Positions 1 to 11,722 of a stretch of DNA of 64,000 bases are shown here, piece by piece. Positions within the stretch are counted from its first letter, which is position 1; each line of letters opens with the position of its first letter. The notes under the pieces were generated by a model. The model saw only the letters and a program-made list of their open reading frames with translations. It made no database searches and was not told where the DNA came from. Source of the DNA: Macropodus opercularis. Its lineage: Eukaryota; Chordata; Actinopteri; Anabantiformes; Osphronemidae. The stretch is from NCBI GenBank assembly GCA_030770545.1, contig CM061105.1, positions 4,819,001-4,883,000 on the forward strand, read 5' to 3'. The translations under genes were made by a program, and so were the position numbers.

Positions 1-1925
1 GTTAGTTTACACTGTGGACGTTTCTATCGACACTCACCTTTTGCTTCAGTACAAAATGACATAAGAATACTTCAAATAATACAGTGTGCAGCAAGTCTAG
101 TTGTAGTGTTAATTTCCAATATTTCGAATTACGATTTCACTGGACACACGACGCAGTGGAGCCTTTTTCCGGCCAAGTCCCTGCACAGACGCTCCTGCTG
201 CTCCATGTTCACTGTAGACCGTCTCTTCCCTCCTTTTAAAAAGCTCCCATCTTATCTTACCTTCTCAGAAAAGGACAAACAAACATCAACAAGTGCTTTT
301 AGGACACGACTGAATGTTCCATGCAGGTGTCCGAGTCACGAGATGTTTAAGAGGGAACGAGCAGCCGGGAGTTGTGCATTTACTGTGCGCTGCGTCGGCG
401 AGGATGCTGTTCAAAAGGGTGCAGTGAGTGTAAAGAATACGTTAAAAAAAAAAAACAACCCACGAAACCTGTTTCGTCTTTCTGGTGAAGTTTCTTTCTG
501 TTCTCTAACTTGTATATAAACTGTAACGTGACAAGCTGCCAGTACAGTACATTTGTCAGTTAGCGTGTTTCACCTGTGAGTTTCCATCAGCGTCAGTGGA
601 GGTGGTGCCGAGACTGGAAAGTATTTTTGTTTTTGTTTTTGTTTATTTTTACTTGAATATTAAATGTACTCATCGCTCACCGTGCCATTTGTCTTTGCCC
701 AGGCAAAGCGGCCATGTGTAAATATTTATTTTTCTACATTCAGTCTGAACAGAATCACTCTGATCAGCGTTGCTCTTTGTTGCTGATGCTGTCCAGCTAC
801 TGTAGCGGAGCTCGGAGAGGCTCTCATCCGAGCAGAGGAAGGACTTGGTGCGTTCCCGCGTCGTTTCCCGTTTTACGTTGGAATAGCTGCGACGACTCCC
901 TGATTTCGATCGGCTGCTCCCTCCGGTTTCTGGTGTGGTGCTTTACATCGGTGCTCAATAACCATAATCACCACAACACAAACGACCTCAAAACAAGACT
1001 ACTCTGCATAGAAATGTAACCAATTGTTTTACTCTCCTTTCTTTGTTCCAGAGTGCGAACATCATGATTTTGATTGTAATCCTCCATCACCTCTGCGTTG
1101 TGGTGAATGTAGACAACTCAACAGTAATGTGCAACAACTAGAATCAGTCTGCTACTTACATTTTATGTCTGAATACGTCGGGGAATGATATGGAAGGACA
1201 ACTTCCTGAGGTCTTAAAAGCTGCAATATAAGATGCCTGTTCCTGTAAAGTGATTGTCGGTGCAAACTAGAACTCGCTCTCGCTGTAATGTTAACATCTC
1301 AGAATTCGTGTTTGTAATAAGTCGCATGTACTCGGGAAGTGATGGACAATGAACATCAACCTTTTATTTTGAAATGGAACCAGCGGCGGCTACACACACA
1401 CTAGAGCGGACTCAAATCAACAGAATTCATCCAGCCTCTGCTCCAGAAAGCAGTGAATGATTTATCACTATACATCCCATTCTTGATTGTATTTTTTTTT
1501 TATTGTTATGTGAAAAAACAACAACTTTTTCTACCTAATCTTTTTCTAGCTTTGCATTAACCGTGTCTTTATGTCTAAGGCTGCCGAGGCAGGTTTGTCC
1601 AGCAGTTTGTCATTAAAGCATTTATTTATACTTTTTTTCATAGAGAAATCATGAGACAACCTCTGACGTGCAGAACTTTGTAATGTTTATCACTTAATGT
1701 CTAGCATTTCAGGACATCACAGGTCAAGGCGCCTTTCTTCGATGTGTGTTTTCTTATCCAGTGTGGAGTACAAAAAAAAAATAAAATAAAATAAAAAGAT
1801 CAGTAACTTAAATGTCCAAGGGAACAGAATTCAATATTTGTCTTCAGATCCCAGTTTGTACATAGGATGTGTCGATTGAAATTTATGTACAGACTTTTTG
1901 TAATAAACAGTCCACTGAAACTATG
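1..1925 (+). other. probable 3' UTR of an upstream plus-strand gene
   Basis: No convincing coding exon is visible on either strand. The stretch is AT-rich, with scattered ATTTA-like and TGTAAATA elements, and it ends at a canonical AATAAA. That composition resembles the long 3' UTR of a vertebrate gene whose coding part lies before base 1. The gene cannot be named from this. It would be convergent with apbb1ip, which ends at 2508 on the other strand. The alternative is plain intergenic DNA with a chance AATAAA. Confidence 0.35.
1902..1907 (+). terminator. candidate poly(A) signal AATAAA
   Basis: A canonical AATAAA lies at the end of the putative 3' UTR and is followed about 30 nt later by a GT-rich stretch. 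It would end the unseen plus-strand gene shortly before the transposon remnant at 1984. Confidence 0.4.
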
Positions 1926-1983
1926 AAGAGAACCATGTGTTTTGTTCAGTCGTGCCTGTTGAAACTGAAATTAAAATGTTATA

Positions 1984-2316
1984 TACTGTACTGTGCAAAA
2001 GTTTTAGGCAGGTGCGAAAAAATGCTTTCATAATATAAATGATTGTTTATTTTTGTCAATTTACAAAATGCAAAGTGAGCAAACAAAAGTAAAATCTAAA
2101 TCAAATCAATATTTGGTGTCACTACGTCGCTACTGGCCGCCACAGAGCCCTGATCTCAACATCATGGAGTGAGTCTGGTATAACATCGAGGATGTGAGAA
2201 ACCAGATGTTGATTCAATTTAGATTTCTCTTTTGTTCATTCACTGCATTTTGTTCATTTATGACAATAAACGTTTAACAAGCATTCTTTGTTTTTTCACG
2301 CCTGCATAGTACTCTA
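1984..2316. mobile_element. internally deleted Tc1-like element (MITE-like)
   Basis: The two ends form an imperfect inverted repeat of roughly 130 bp: 1984-2105 matches the reverse complement of about 2195-2316. Between them a short stretch near 2130-2170 still encodes a piece resembling the Tc1/mariner transposase motif WPxQSPDLNxxE, followed by a stop. This is what remains when a Tc1-like transposon loses most of its transposase. The right end lacks the outermost bases seen on the left. It sits between the two convergent gene ends. Confidence 0.6.
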
Positions 2317-2420
2317 AACAATAAATATATATATTCAATATTCACTTAAAAAGACAATCCTGTACAACAGGCTAAGCCGAATGTAACCTACATGTAGATG
2401 ACCTGATCTGATATTTCGAC

Positions 2421-2426
2421 TTTATT
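2421..2426 (-). terminator. apbb1ip: poly(A) signal of apbb1ip
   Basis: AATAAA on the minus strand, about 80 nt after the apbb1ip stop codon at 2508-2510. No other AATAAA was noticed between the stop and this point, so the 3' UTR would be only about 100 nt long. Confidence 0.5.
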
Positions 2427-2507
2427 ATTATCTGTCCAAGAATCAAATGCATGTCGGAGAATAAGCTGAAGCAGACCCTGTTACACAGCCGGAGGCGGAG
2501 GTGCGTC

Positions 2508-5500
2508 TTAAACCTGCGCGTGTCCTGGAGGAGGGGGTGGGATGAAGTCAGGTGGTGGTTCGGATGGGTAGGATTCAGCATCTGTGATTATGGGTGGAGA
2601 GGGCTGGAGCGCTGGGGCGATGGGAGCGGCGTGGCTCTTGGGTGTTTCTGGAAAGACGGTTCGTACGGGGGGGTTGAATGCATCATTTCATCTCACTCTG
2701 TAAGACGGAGCAGCTCAGGTCTAAGTGTGAGCACCGACCTTTGTGTGCAGCAGGCAGGAAGGTTTGCAGGGTGGACGCTCTCCTCACGGCTGCCTGATAG
2801 TTGTGATACAAGACGGCCCCGTACTGGACACACACACACACACACACAGATAGAGGACACGTGAATTTGGATTAGGGTTGTGAACCCCTGCTGCCAACAT
2901 CGCAGTGTGCGACTCTAACCTTGGCTATTCTGATGGCGTTGACCCACAGCAACAGTGTGTGCTCGTCCTCGCAGCACAGGAACTTGATGTAGTGCGACTC
3001 TTTCTGGATGCAGGGATGCTGGGGAGCGGTACAGGCTGAAGCATTAGTGTTAGTGTCTCTGCTTATGTGTTTAGACACACCGCAGCCGGCAGAGGGCGCT
3101 CCACACCAACATGCTGTTTCTAAATACCACAAAACTAGCTGCCACAGCATCTGTAGTATGGAATGAATGTCCAATTTAAAAAAAACCCAGCTGTGACTAT
3201 AAACACAGTTACTATTTGCTGTTTTATTCTCTGCTTTGGGTTTTATTCTCATTCCGACAATCTGTGAGAAAATCCACATTAAATCAAGCTTCTGTTGTTC
3301 TTTCTATTCTAAGCAGGACATCCCCCACTAATTTACTCCCACTTACCATCATTCACTGTCATCATTACCTCTACCCAATAATCATCCCACCCACTTTCCT
3401 CCAGCCAATCAGCTCACTGAGTTCACACACAGCCACTGGCACACAATCCCTGCGTTCACTCAATGAATATGCTGATGGATTGCTACTGATCATGTGTTGT
3501 TTCGGTATTTTCTCGAACTTACCGAGGCTCTAACGGTTGACGCTGGTGCGCTTACCTTCAAGATGAAGCAGGAGTCGGTGGGAGCTCGGTATTTCTGTTT
3601 GTAGTTGTGGGTGGTGTATATGCTGACATTGTCGAAACGGACGAAGCAAACCAGATCACTGGAGGACTGGAGCGGAACAAAAACATCGTAAAACAAATTA
3701 CACTGTCGCTGGTAGAAATGTGGAACATGTGCACGCCCTGCATTTGAGTGAGTTCTTGCCCCAGATCCTTTCTGTCTCCACACTTTTTGGTAAAAGTTAT
3801 TCAAAGCACGTTTGTCTCATCAGGCCATAAATATGTGTCCCAGAATTTTGGAGGCCCGTCTCAGTACCTTTTTGGCAAATTCCTGTCCCTCCTGTGCTTC
3901 CTGCTAATAATGAGTGGTTTTCATCACCTGGTGCAGCCTGTACTTTTGTTCGTGACGTCTTCTGCCAATCGTAGACTGTGTCACTACTGTTGTTTCAGAG
4001 CCTTTCTTGTCATCATCATCTACAGCAAAACAAATGAAGGAATTGATCCTGACTGCTCCGGTGCTTCTGAAGGGAAAGTGTATGTGACAGTGAATGCTGC
4101 CTCAGCTGTTGGTTTGAATATGACAGCTGGATTCTCCTTTGTCTAATCACTCTGGCTTTTTGTTTTTTTTTGGGGGGGGGATCCTCCGCTCACTAATTTC
4201 GCGTGGCTGTCAGATCTTTCACGTTGCTTCCTCGTGATTTGCACATCTGTCTCCCATCTATTTCTCCCTCTTGGATGAGCACGGCTTCGTTTCGCTGCTC
4301 TGACTCTGACATGTTTCTCGCTAACAGTGGCAAGTCATCAGGGAGGTCTAACCGCTACTTCACTGTGCCAACATCTCCTCAACTTGAGCTGGTAACATAC
4401 TGTATGAAAAAACTGACACATAAAGGCAGAAGCGTCTTTAAACCACAACCATTAAGTCCATTTTTGAAAAAAGCAATAGTCTTAGTGACTTTATTCGTCA
4501 TTTTGTTGCTTAAATTGTTCCAGTGGTCAGCATTTATTATTGTAAACATAATAAGATTATTTATAACGTCCGTTTAATCATCTTATTAATAGCGTTCTAG
4601 CTGTAGCTGTCCAGCCAACTCTGGTTATAGGTCAACACATTTTAACTATGTGTGAGTTTCTGTTGTGTGTGGTTCACAAAACCAAAAACATGTCTTTCAC
4701 ATCATTTAGCAGAACTCTCTGCAGGCAACGTGGGAGTTTCCTCTACACAAGGTGCTAAAACTGAGAGTGTTAGCAGCAAGCTCTAAATGTTCAATGTTCA
4801 ATGTGTCCTTTTGTTTTGTCGTACCTTTGTTTTTCCTTTAGGTACGAAGTAGATGCCCGAGGCCCTGAGGACAAAGTAGCGAGGTTTCCAAACCCTTTTC
4901 CCATTGTCCTTGAGGTGCAACGTGCCCTCGAGATCAGGAACAATCAGAGCAGAACCTCCAAAATTCTCCTACAGATAAAGAAATAACGAGAAGCAGTCTG
5001 AGTGATTGATGAGCGTTAATTAAAGCCGCAAGCCGGAAACGACTTCGTTTGGAGTGTCGGAGCTCACCTTGATTAAAAGTTGTTTGGCTTCCTCGTTAAT
5101 CGTACTCAAACTCGTCTTCTTCTTCTTCCACATGTAAAACAACTTCAGGGGCAGAAAAAGCACGGCTCTGTTTAGTGAGTTTGGCTTCAACCCACGTGGT
5201 CAAACGCTTTCTGGCTGCTTCTCACCTGCGGGTCAGTGAACATTACGTACTTCTGAGGGCGCAACACAAAGTAGAGTTTGTTTTCACTGTAGCGAGTCCA
5301 CGCCGACAGCGGCTCCACTAGACTTTCATGGTCCTCGAAGCCTCTTTCTGAGAAGACAAACCAGGCGATCAATAACCAGATAGCGGGCGTCAGTCGTCGT
5401 CTGTGGTCTTGCATGTGCCGCGTGTGTTTGGCAGTAATCTCACCAATCTGAAGCTCAGGATTGGTTTCACACAGGCTCCAGTTGATGCTGCGGTCGCAGT

Positions 5501-7892
5501 GCGTCTTTTCAAACAGCGTACTCAGAACCTCTTGCACTGTCTGCCTCTCGTCCACCATCATCGTCTTAGAGCTGCCGTCGCCCATCAGCACCTTTACAAT
5601 CAGCTGGACAGACGCGGGGTTCGGTCAGTTCCGTGTTGAAGGGAAGACTTATGTTTACGTTTGATTTTACCTTTCTGACTTTGGCCTCTTTGAGCTTCTC
5701 CAAAGCCAATTTAATTTTTTCTGTCTTTGTCTGGGGTCCCTGCAATTAACATCGATCTAAGGGTTAATGTGCAAGAACTTGCGTTTACTTTTAGGGCAAC
5801 TGGCAGATTTTGGTTTACCGTCTGCAGCACCTCAGGCGCGTCAGATCCCTGAGCCGTGGCGGGTGGTGCGATGTGGTTTTCTGGAAGACTCGGTTGACAA
5901 AGCGTTGCTTTTGATCGAAGGTCAGCCACCAGAGCATCCAGGTCATTGTCCTCTAGCTCATTCAGGGACTCTGTGAGGAGATGTGTGAGGAAATAAAGGT
6001 AACGTAATTTATGAGAACGTCCCCAACAGCCTGACTTCATGCACCGGGTGAATAATGAACCTTTTACCAGCCCTTCCCGAGCTCACTAACTGAAATGTAA
6101 TATCCTGCTAACACTTGATGTAGTGACCCCTTGATTAAAGTGTTTATTGCTTCAGTCTTTCAGCTAAATTCAGCCGCGTTTTCCTGGCTTAACAGACGGC
6201 TACAGACTCCTTCTGACTGCAAACTTGTAGCCTAATGTCTGTTTAGACCATCTTAACGTCGTGGCCACGGCTGCCCTGTGTTTGGTTGCCATGTCAGCCA
6301 CTCCCCATCATCCGGCTGAAACCTTATCTCTTCACCGGAATGAGCACTCACCATTCAGGTCTGTGAAGCCAATGGAGAACGTGTTTTCTTTGTGTGAGGC
6401 AGGCTCCAGGTCTGGGGGCTCGGCTGCAGGCGTTAGGCTCTGTAGGGATGAAGCCACGAGATGGTACATATGAATATGAATGACTCCATTTAATGCTTGC
6501 AGAAGCTACGGGTCATATTTTCAGATACAGAAAAATCAAAGCGGGTCCCGTCTGTCTTTGAACTGCTCTGAGCTCTTGTTTAATTACGTTACCCTGGCCT
6601 GCTATTTATCAGTGACGTCGTTTCCCGCTGCTTGATGCTGCTCTGCTTTAAAGCTGCACCAGTGATAGAGAACACATTGCCTTCAGCATATGTAAAAACG
6701 ATAGATCATGTCGGTTCATTAGAAAAAAAAAAATGAATTCGTAAAAGTGATATGTTGCTCAACCCGAAAGACTAAACTCCAGGAGTTCGGTGAGTTAAGC
6801 CCTGCCCGAGTAAACGGAGCCCCTCCGGGATTCGAATGCCGTGAAAGACGAGTGCTGTTATTAAAACTGCAATAAGTTAATCGTTAGCACAAGTCTCGCT
6901 TATAAACACGCTGGGCACACGGCCAGTCTGTACACACCACGATGCCTTCCAGGCCCGATGAATGTGTATGAGAACACATGTTATCGGGCTGAAGCTGCTG
7001 CTTCCATGACACCTCCAAGCTCCTTAAGTCAGGGATGAAAGACGACCCTCGTTGTCCTCTGGCTCCAAGCACATATAATGGACCCAATCAAGGCAATAAG
7101 TGGAATTACTTCAAATCATTTGTCTCTGGGCCTCGACGAGGATCAGGGTTTAATCAAAAAGCTCTTCTTGCAAGGCTGCTGCGTGGTGTTTGTCGCTGCA
7201 GACGCTTTCCAAGAGGACGGCTGCCAAAGTGACATGCAGAGGCTTTCTCTGCTATGGCTGATGTAATGTTCGAGCTGGATCCCAGTTTTTAAGGCTTCGC
7301 TCGTTTACTGTAAGTTACACAGAGAGATCAGAAGAGGACAGTAATGACTTGAGCTTCGGGCTGAGGTTGCATCAGTTGGAAGCGCACCATGTTTTCCTTG
7401 GCGAGCGGCGCTTGTGTGATGAGCAGCTTATGGACGCTTAAGGGGAAACTTCAGCAATCGCCCTGCGGGCCAACCCAGATGAATTCATTCATACGTCTGC
7501 GTTGTCTCACGTTGTCTCACGTTGTTTAGCTTTTTTTATTTCTTTTTTTTTGCTCATTTTCAAATCAAAGACTGCCACGTTTAATCAAGGGATGTTCAGA
7601 TTTGTCTGATTCACTTCTCGTAGCCTTTGTTTGCCCTAAAAGCACGGTGGGAACAAGCAGCTCATCTGGGCAGTGACTGAGAAACCAACCATTTTCGATG
7701 TTTCCCACAAGCTGCACTGAAATAAACCAACAAGCTTCCAATGGATCTATTAAAAGATATTCAGACGTGGCTCTGAGTCCATTTTAAATCCAAGCGTGCT
7801 TTTCGGGTGACAGTAGCAGCCTCCAGACTCACCTGAGATAGATGGTCTATCTCACCAAGCAGGTGACTGAACATGGCGTCTATATCATCCAT
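2508..7892 (-). CDS. apbb1ip: apbb1ip / RIAM, Rap1-GTP-interacting adaptor (12 coding exons)
   Basis: Adaptor that links Rap1-GTP to talin and promotes integrin activation and actin remodelling at the plasma membrane. Exons in transcript order: 7892-7833, 6439-6352, 5970-5819, 5739-5671, 5603-5444, 5347-5226, 5142-5068, 4968-4825, 3666-3556, 3018-2920, 2823-2739, 2647-2508. They total 1305 bp (434 aa) and every phase agrees. The protein opens with MDDIDAMFSHLLGEIDHLSQ, matching the talin-binding helix of RIAM. A second motif, DLNESLNELEDNDLDALVADL-like, spans exons 2-3. Exon 4 is a lysine-rich helix, exons 5-6 an RA domain (MVDERQ, FEKTHCD, FEDHESLVE), and exons 8-11 a PH domain (KDNGKRVWKPRYFVLRASGI, WVNAIRIAK). 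The MDDID start, FEKTHCD and PELQIE favour RIAM over its paralogue lamellipodin (RAPH1). The ATG follows directly on a splice acceptor, so the 5' UTR lies in an upstream exon, or a few more N-terminal residues do. The proline-rich tail is short (PPPDFIPPPPPG) against the roughly 666-aa human protein. Confidence 0.93.
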
Positions 7893-10800
7893 CTGTGAAT
7901 AGAAACAAAAGGAAAGTATATTCTTTAAACGTGCGCATTACAGATGCAGAGAGTGGAAGAAACAAAGCCGAGGCACCAGGAACTGATTAAGAAATTTATT
8001 TCAGTTCTGTTTAAAATCAGTTTCGACAAACTATTCCTCAAATAGTTTGTTATGGAGCGAGCTGAAAAGCTGGAAAACAAACTGTCCTGGAAAGACAGCC
8101 TAACATTTACATTTCGTGGCATGAAGAAACAAGCTCTCGTGGACGCACGTCTGCGCGTATACACAGTTTGGATGAGTCTGTCATAAACAACATGCAAGGC
8201 TCGCGCTTAATCACGCTGCAGCAAACCCCCCCAGACGAGAGCTCAGTGTTTCTGAAAGACAGACGCACTGCAACGCACCGTCAGTGACACAGCACAAAGC
8301 GACGGAGCAAGACGCGAAGCAGGTTCATCTCTGGTGACGCAAGCTGCCTTTCGGACACAGTCCAGCAGGTCTCAACTTCCTGAGATGATTCAGTTTCCTC
8401 TATTCTGATGATTTGTCTTTGGGTGACAGATGTCACATGAGATAATGGAAAGCAACGTGAAGTCATTACTTGAAGTGACTTTTCAGCTGATGGCAGCAAA
8501 TATAAAACTAGCAGATGTTTTGTTTAAAAGTTCGTTGATAATTCTAAAGGAGAAAAATTCACTGAGATCAAAGATTTTCATTAAGCTAATTATTTGCCCC
8601 CCCCCCCACGGATCAGCTTCTTGCCAGCGTTACAATCAAACCACTTTCATGTGGAGCAGTTTAAAAGGGAATAACTGGCTGCTTTGTATCACGTCCGATG
8701 CTGCTACTGTATACGCTGAACGTCACACAGCTTTTCAACTTCCTGTTAATATGCAAATAAGAATAATTCATACTTACTGCAGACAATGAGCAACATAAAA
8801 ACAGATGTGGAGACAAGTTTCTGTTCACCCACAATTGCTAACTTTGTCTGGTTGTTGCAGTGTGTGAGAGGTGAGCATCAACCAGTGGTTTAGTCACTAG
8901 AAACTCTCAAAATAACCTTGTGGTCGGTTTTTAATGGGCAAATGTAAAACAGGCAGATATATACGTCTGTACTATTGTTTAATTGCCTGAATACATGTTG
9001 TAATATTTCCTAAGACAACTTTTCAGCCTAAACTGCCACATCAGCCACAGCTGGACCGTCCTGCTTTATAACCACACGACCTCCTATTAGATGGCTAATA
9101 AAAATCTTAAGTAATGAAACGCAGAGCGAGTGCAAGTAGCCGAGCAGAACTGCAGACACTCCGTGGGACGTTTGTGAATTCAGAGCCTCTGGACTTAACT
9201 TCACCTAAGGTCTGGTAAAAGTGGAAGAGAGGAGAGCTTGGAGTATTGTTTCCATATGAAAGTGAGAGTTTCATATGGAGTGAACTTTACCTTTGCGGCC
9301 CCCTTCGGACTTCTGCTTCACACATGTGAAAGTCAATCCAAATTTCTGTTTTTGTTCCTGTAAAAAAAACGCAGGTAAATCTATTTTCACTATAACTCAC
9401 TAGTACTTGTCAGTGACTCTGAGTTTGTGCGTCAAAGCAACCCCCTTGGCGTGTGTCCGCGCCGGACTATAGCTGCTGCCGTCTCCCACTGTGGTCTCAT
9501 ACATCAACGGAATGAGGAGCCGCCAGGAGACGCGACAGAGCCAGAGGACAGAAAGCGATTTATGGTGGAATCAGAGAGAATTGCCTGCTCGCAGTAACAC
9601 AACATTTTTGCTCTTTTGTTGTGGTCAAGAAATTCTTACTGTTTTCTAATTAGTTGCACAACCCAGCACTGGCTGCTGTGAGAGGACATGTGTTAGTCCT
9701 AAACAAAGCTGATCTGACCGTTGAAGTATTTAACTCTTAAAGAGAGAGATCGTTACTAAGCTGTGATCTGTATTCATTAATTATTTATAATTAACATTTG
9801 AATGTATTTTTTTTTCTAAGATTCACCGCTCAGTGTTCTTACCTTTTCTGGCTCTTACACACCAGGGGCATCTAGAAGAGTGTGTGTAAATGTTAAAGTG
9901 TGCATGGGTCAGTTGGTAGATAACCACTGGTACATGTGACTGCTCACGCTGCCTCTGCAGATAGCGGCTGAACTTCCTGTGAAATCAGGAAGCGCGTTGA
10001 AGCCGAGAGAGGTTTACGTTTCTAGCGTATGTGGCTGCCTGCCGCAGCTACCAATAGACAACGCGTTCTTCTGTTGGTACGATGCTAGTTCTCGTGTCTT
10101 GCTACCGTTGGCTTACAAAGCACAAGGGCTGGTTTATGGTCAAATATATATATCTGATCTGTGAGCTCAGCCACGTCTGCTTATTATCAAAACTAAACAT
10201 TTACAAGCAGCGTTCGGTTTCTGAGCTGCACACATGTGGAAAAGCTGACAATTTTATTTGTTTGTTTGCTTTGGAGCAAGAGTTGGATGAGGACGGCGAG
10301 ACGGATGGATGGTTCTCCAACCTTTGCATGTGTCTTTTCATTTTCCTTTCACGTCCTGCCTTATATGAAGCGTTTTGCCATAATGAGATCTAATCAATCA
10401 GCTTAACTGGAAACAGCAGCATGAGCCCATAGGAGCCTTAAAGTAAACCCGTTACTTGACTTACAGCACAGCGAGCGTTTCTGACATAGACGTGGACACT
10501 AAAATACAACAGAATCTTATAAATGAAACTGAGCATCAGAAATCTGACAGCAGCCAGTGAATTGGAAACGGTAACGCTATTAATGCAGTGTGAACTCTTG
10601 GTGTGAAGTTGTGACATTCGTCACAGTTGTGAACTGCTGCGAGTTCTCCTCTCACACTGATGTCGAAAGCAATGCTCAGACTCTCAAATAGGCCAAGTGA
10701 GTAAATAGGTGACCATAAGGTGCTACCACCTGCTGCGTCTGTGCGGGGGGGGGGCATCACACTTTATAATTATTATTATGTCTATAAGCATTTCTACATC

Positions 10801-11722
10801 ATTTATAATCACATACTGTTGAGACGTGGAGGATTTACGCACCAACATGCTGCGTCATCCTTGTTCCTGTCTGTGCGTGTTGGTTCCATTTTGCTGTGAA
10901 AATGAGAGGAGAGCTTGTAACGTGGGTTAAACGCTTTAATCAAAGCCATGTGGCTCAAGCGCGAGAGCTGAGAGTGGCAGTAAACTGTCATGGAGTTTAC
11001 ATTTTACAGGAGAATAAGGTTTGGCTCCGACCTCGCAATATTACAGAGCTGGGTTGTTGTTTTTTTCAAAGTCACCACCGCATCCTTGTTACAGAGCAGA
11101 TCAAAGCGCTGATTTCGTATAAAGCTGGCGTTTTAATTCCGACTGGACTTGTAAAAGACCCACAATCTGAGCTTGTCATTAAAATGTAAGCAAAAAGAAA
11201 AAAAGAGAAGTGAATTTGTAATGACTTGTATGACTATTTAAGCTATGATAAAACAGAAATCGCACTTGATTAGGTGCATCCGGCCACCGGGTTCTGGTAA
11301 CTGTGCATGTAACTGCTTGTGAATGGTCCATGCGAGTGTGAGGATAAAAATAGCGGTAGAATAGTCCAAATATCTCTCACATGCACGGCTTCATAGGAAT
11401 GGAGTGAGGCGGCAGAGTGGTATGTCCGGGAAAGCTATGGGTTAATTTAAGACTAGGAGCAAAACCTGTTGCCAATTAGGAACAGTGAGCGCCACATGTG
11501 GGCTAGACGCAGCTATCTCCAGAAGGGGCAAAGGGGGTAGAACCCGCGATGTTCGCTATGAAGACAAGCTGCGTGTCTGCGCAATCAGGTTTATGGTATA
11601 TTTGTAATTAAGGGTTAAGGGATGACCAGACCAGACCTACAGGACTGAAGAAGGGTTGATGCGTAACGAGGATCACCATTCGCACGCGGCCTGTTTCAGT
11701 TTCTGCCTCTTAGCATTGCAAC
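7893..11722. other. intergenic / 5' region between apbb1ip and the C1q-TNFR gene
   Basis: No long reading frame here resembles a known protein. The apbb1ip promoter and untranslated first exon(s) are expected in this interval, and the promoter of the divergent gene at 11723 near its end. One spliceable minus-strand exon candidate (9291-9357) is listed separately. A second short acceptor-donor pair exists on the minus strand near 9843-9871 but does not join to the first in an open frame. A poly(C) run of 10 bases lies near 8598. Confidence 0.5.
9291..9357 (-). other. candidate 67-bp exon upstream of apbb1ip
   Basis: On the minus strand a long T-rich tract ending in TTTACAG precedes this segment, and a good donor (AAAG followed by GTAAAG) ends it. 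One frame is open throughout and reads EQKQKFGLTFTCVKQKSEGG. That frame does not join in phase to the apbb1ip exon at 7892. In the frame that would join, there is a stop before the exon's end. It is therefore best read as a 5' UTR exon of apbb1ip or as part of an unseen gene. Confidence 0.3.

Noticed and set aside
106..1019. 137- and 101-codon frames at the left edge
   Set aside because: No similarity to known domains and they lie in AT-rich, UTR-like sequence.
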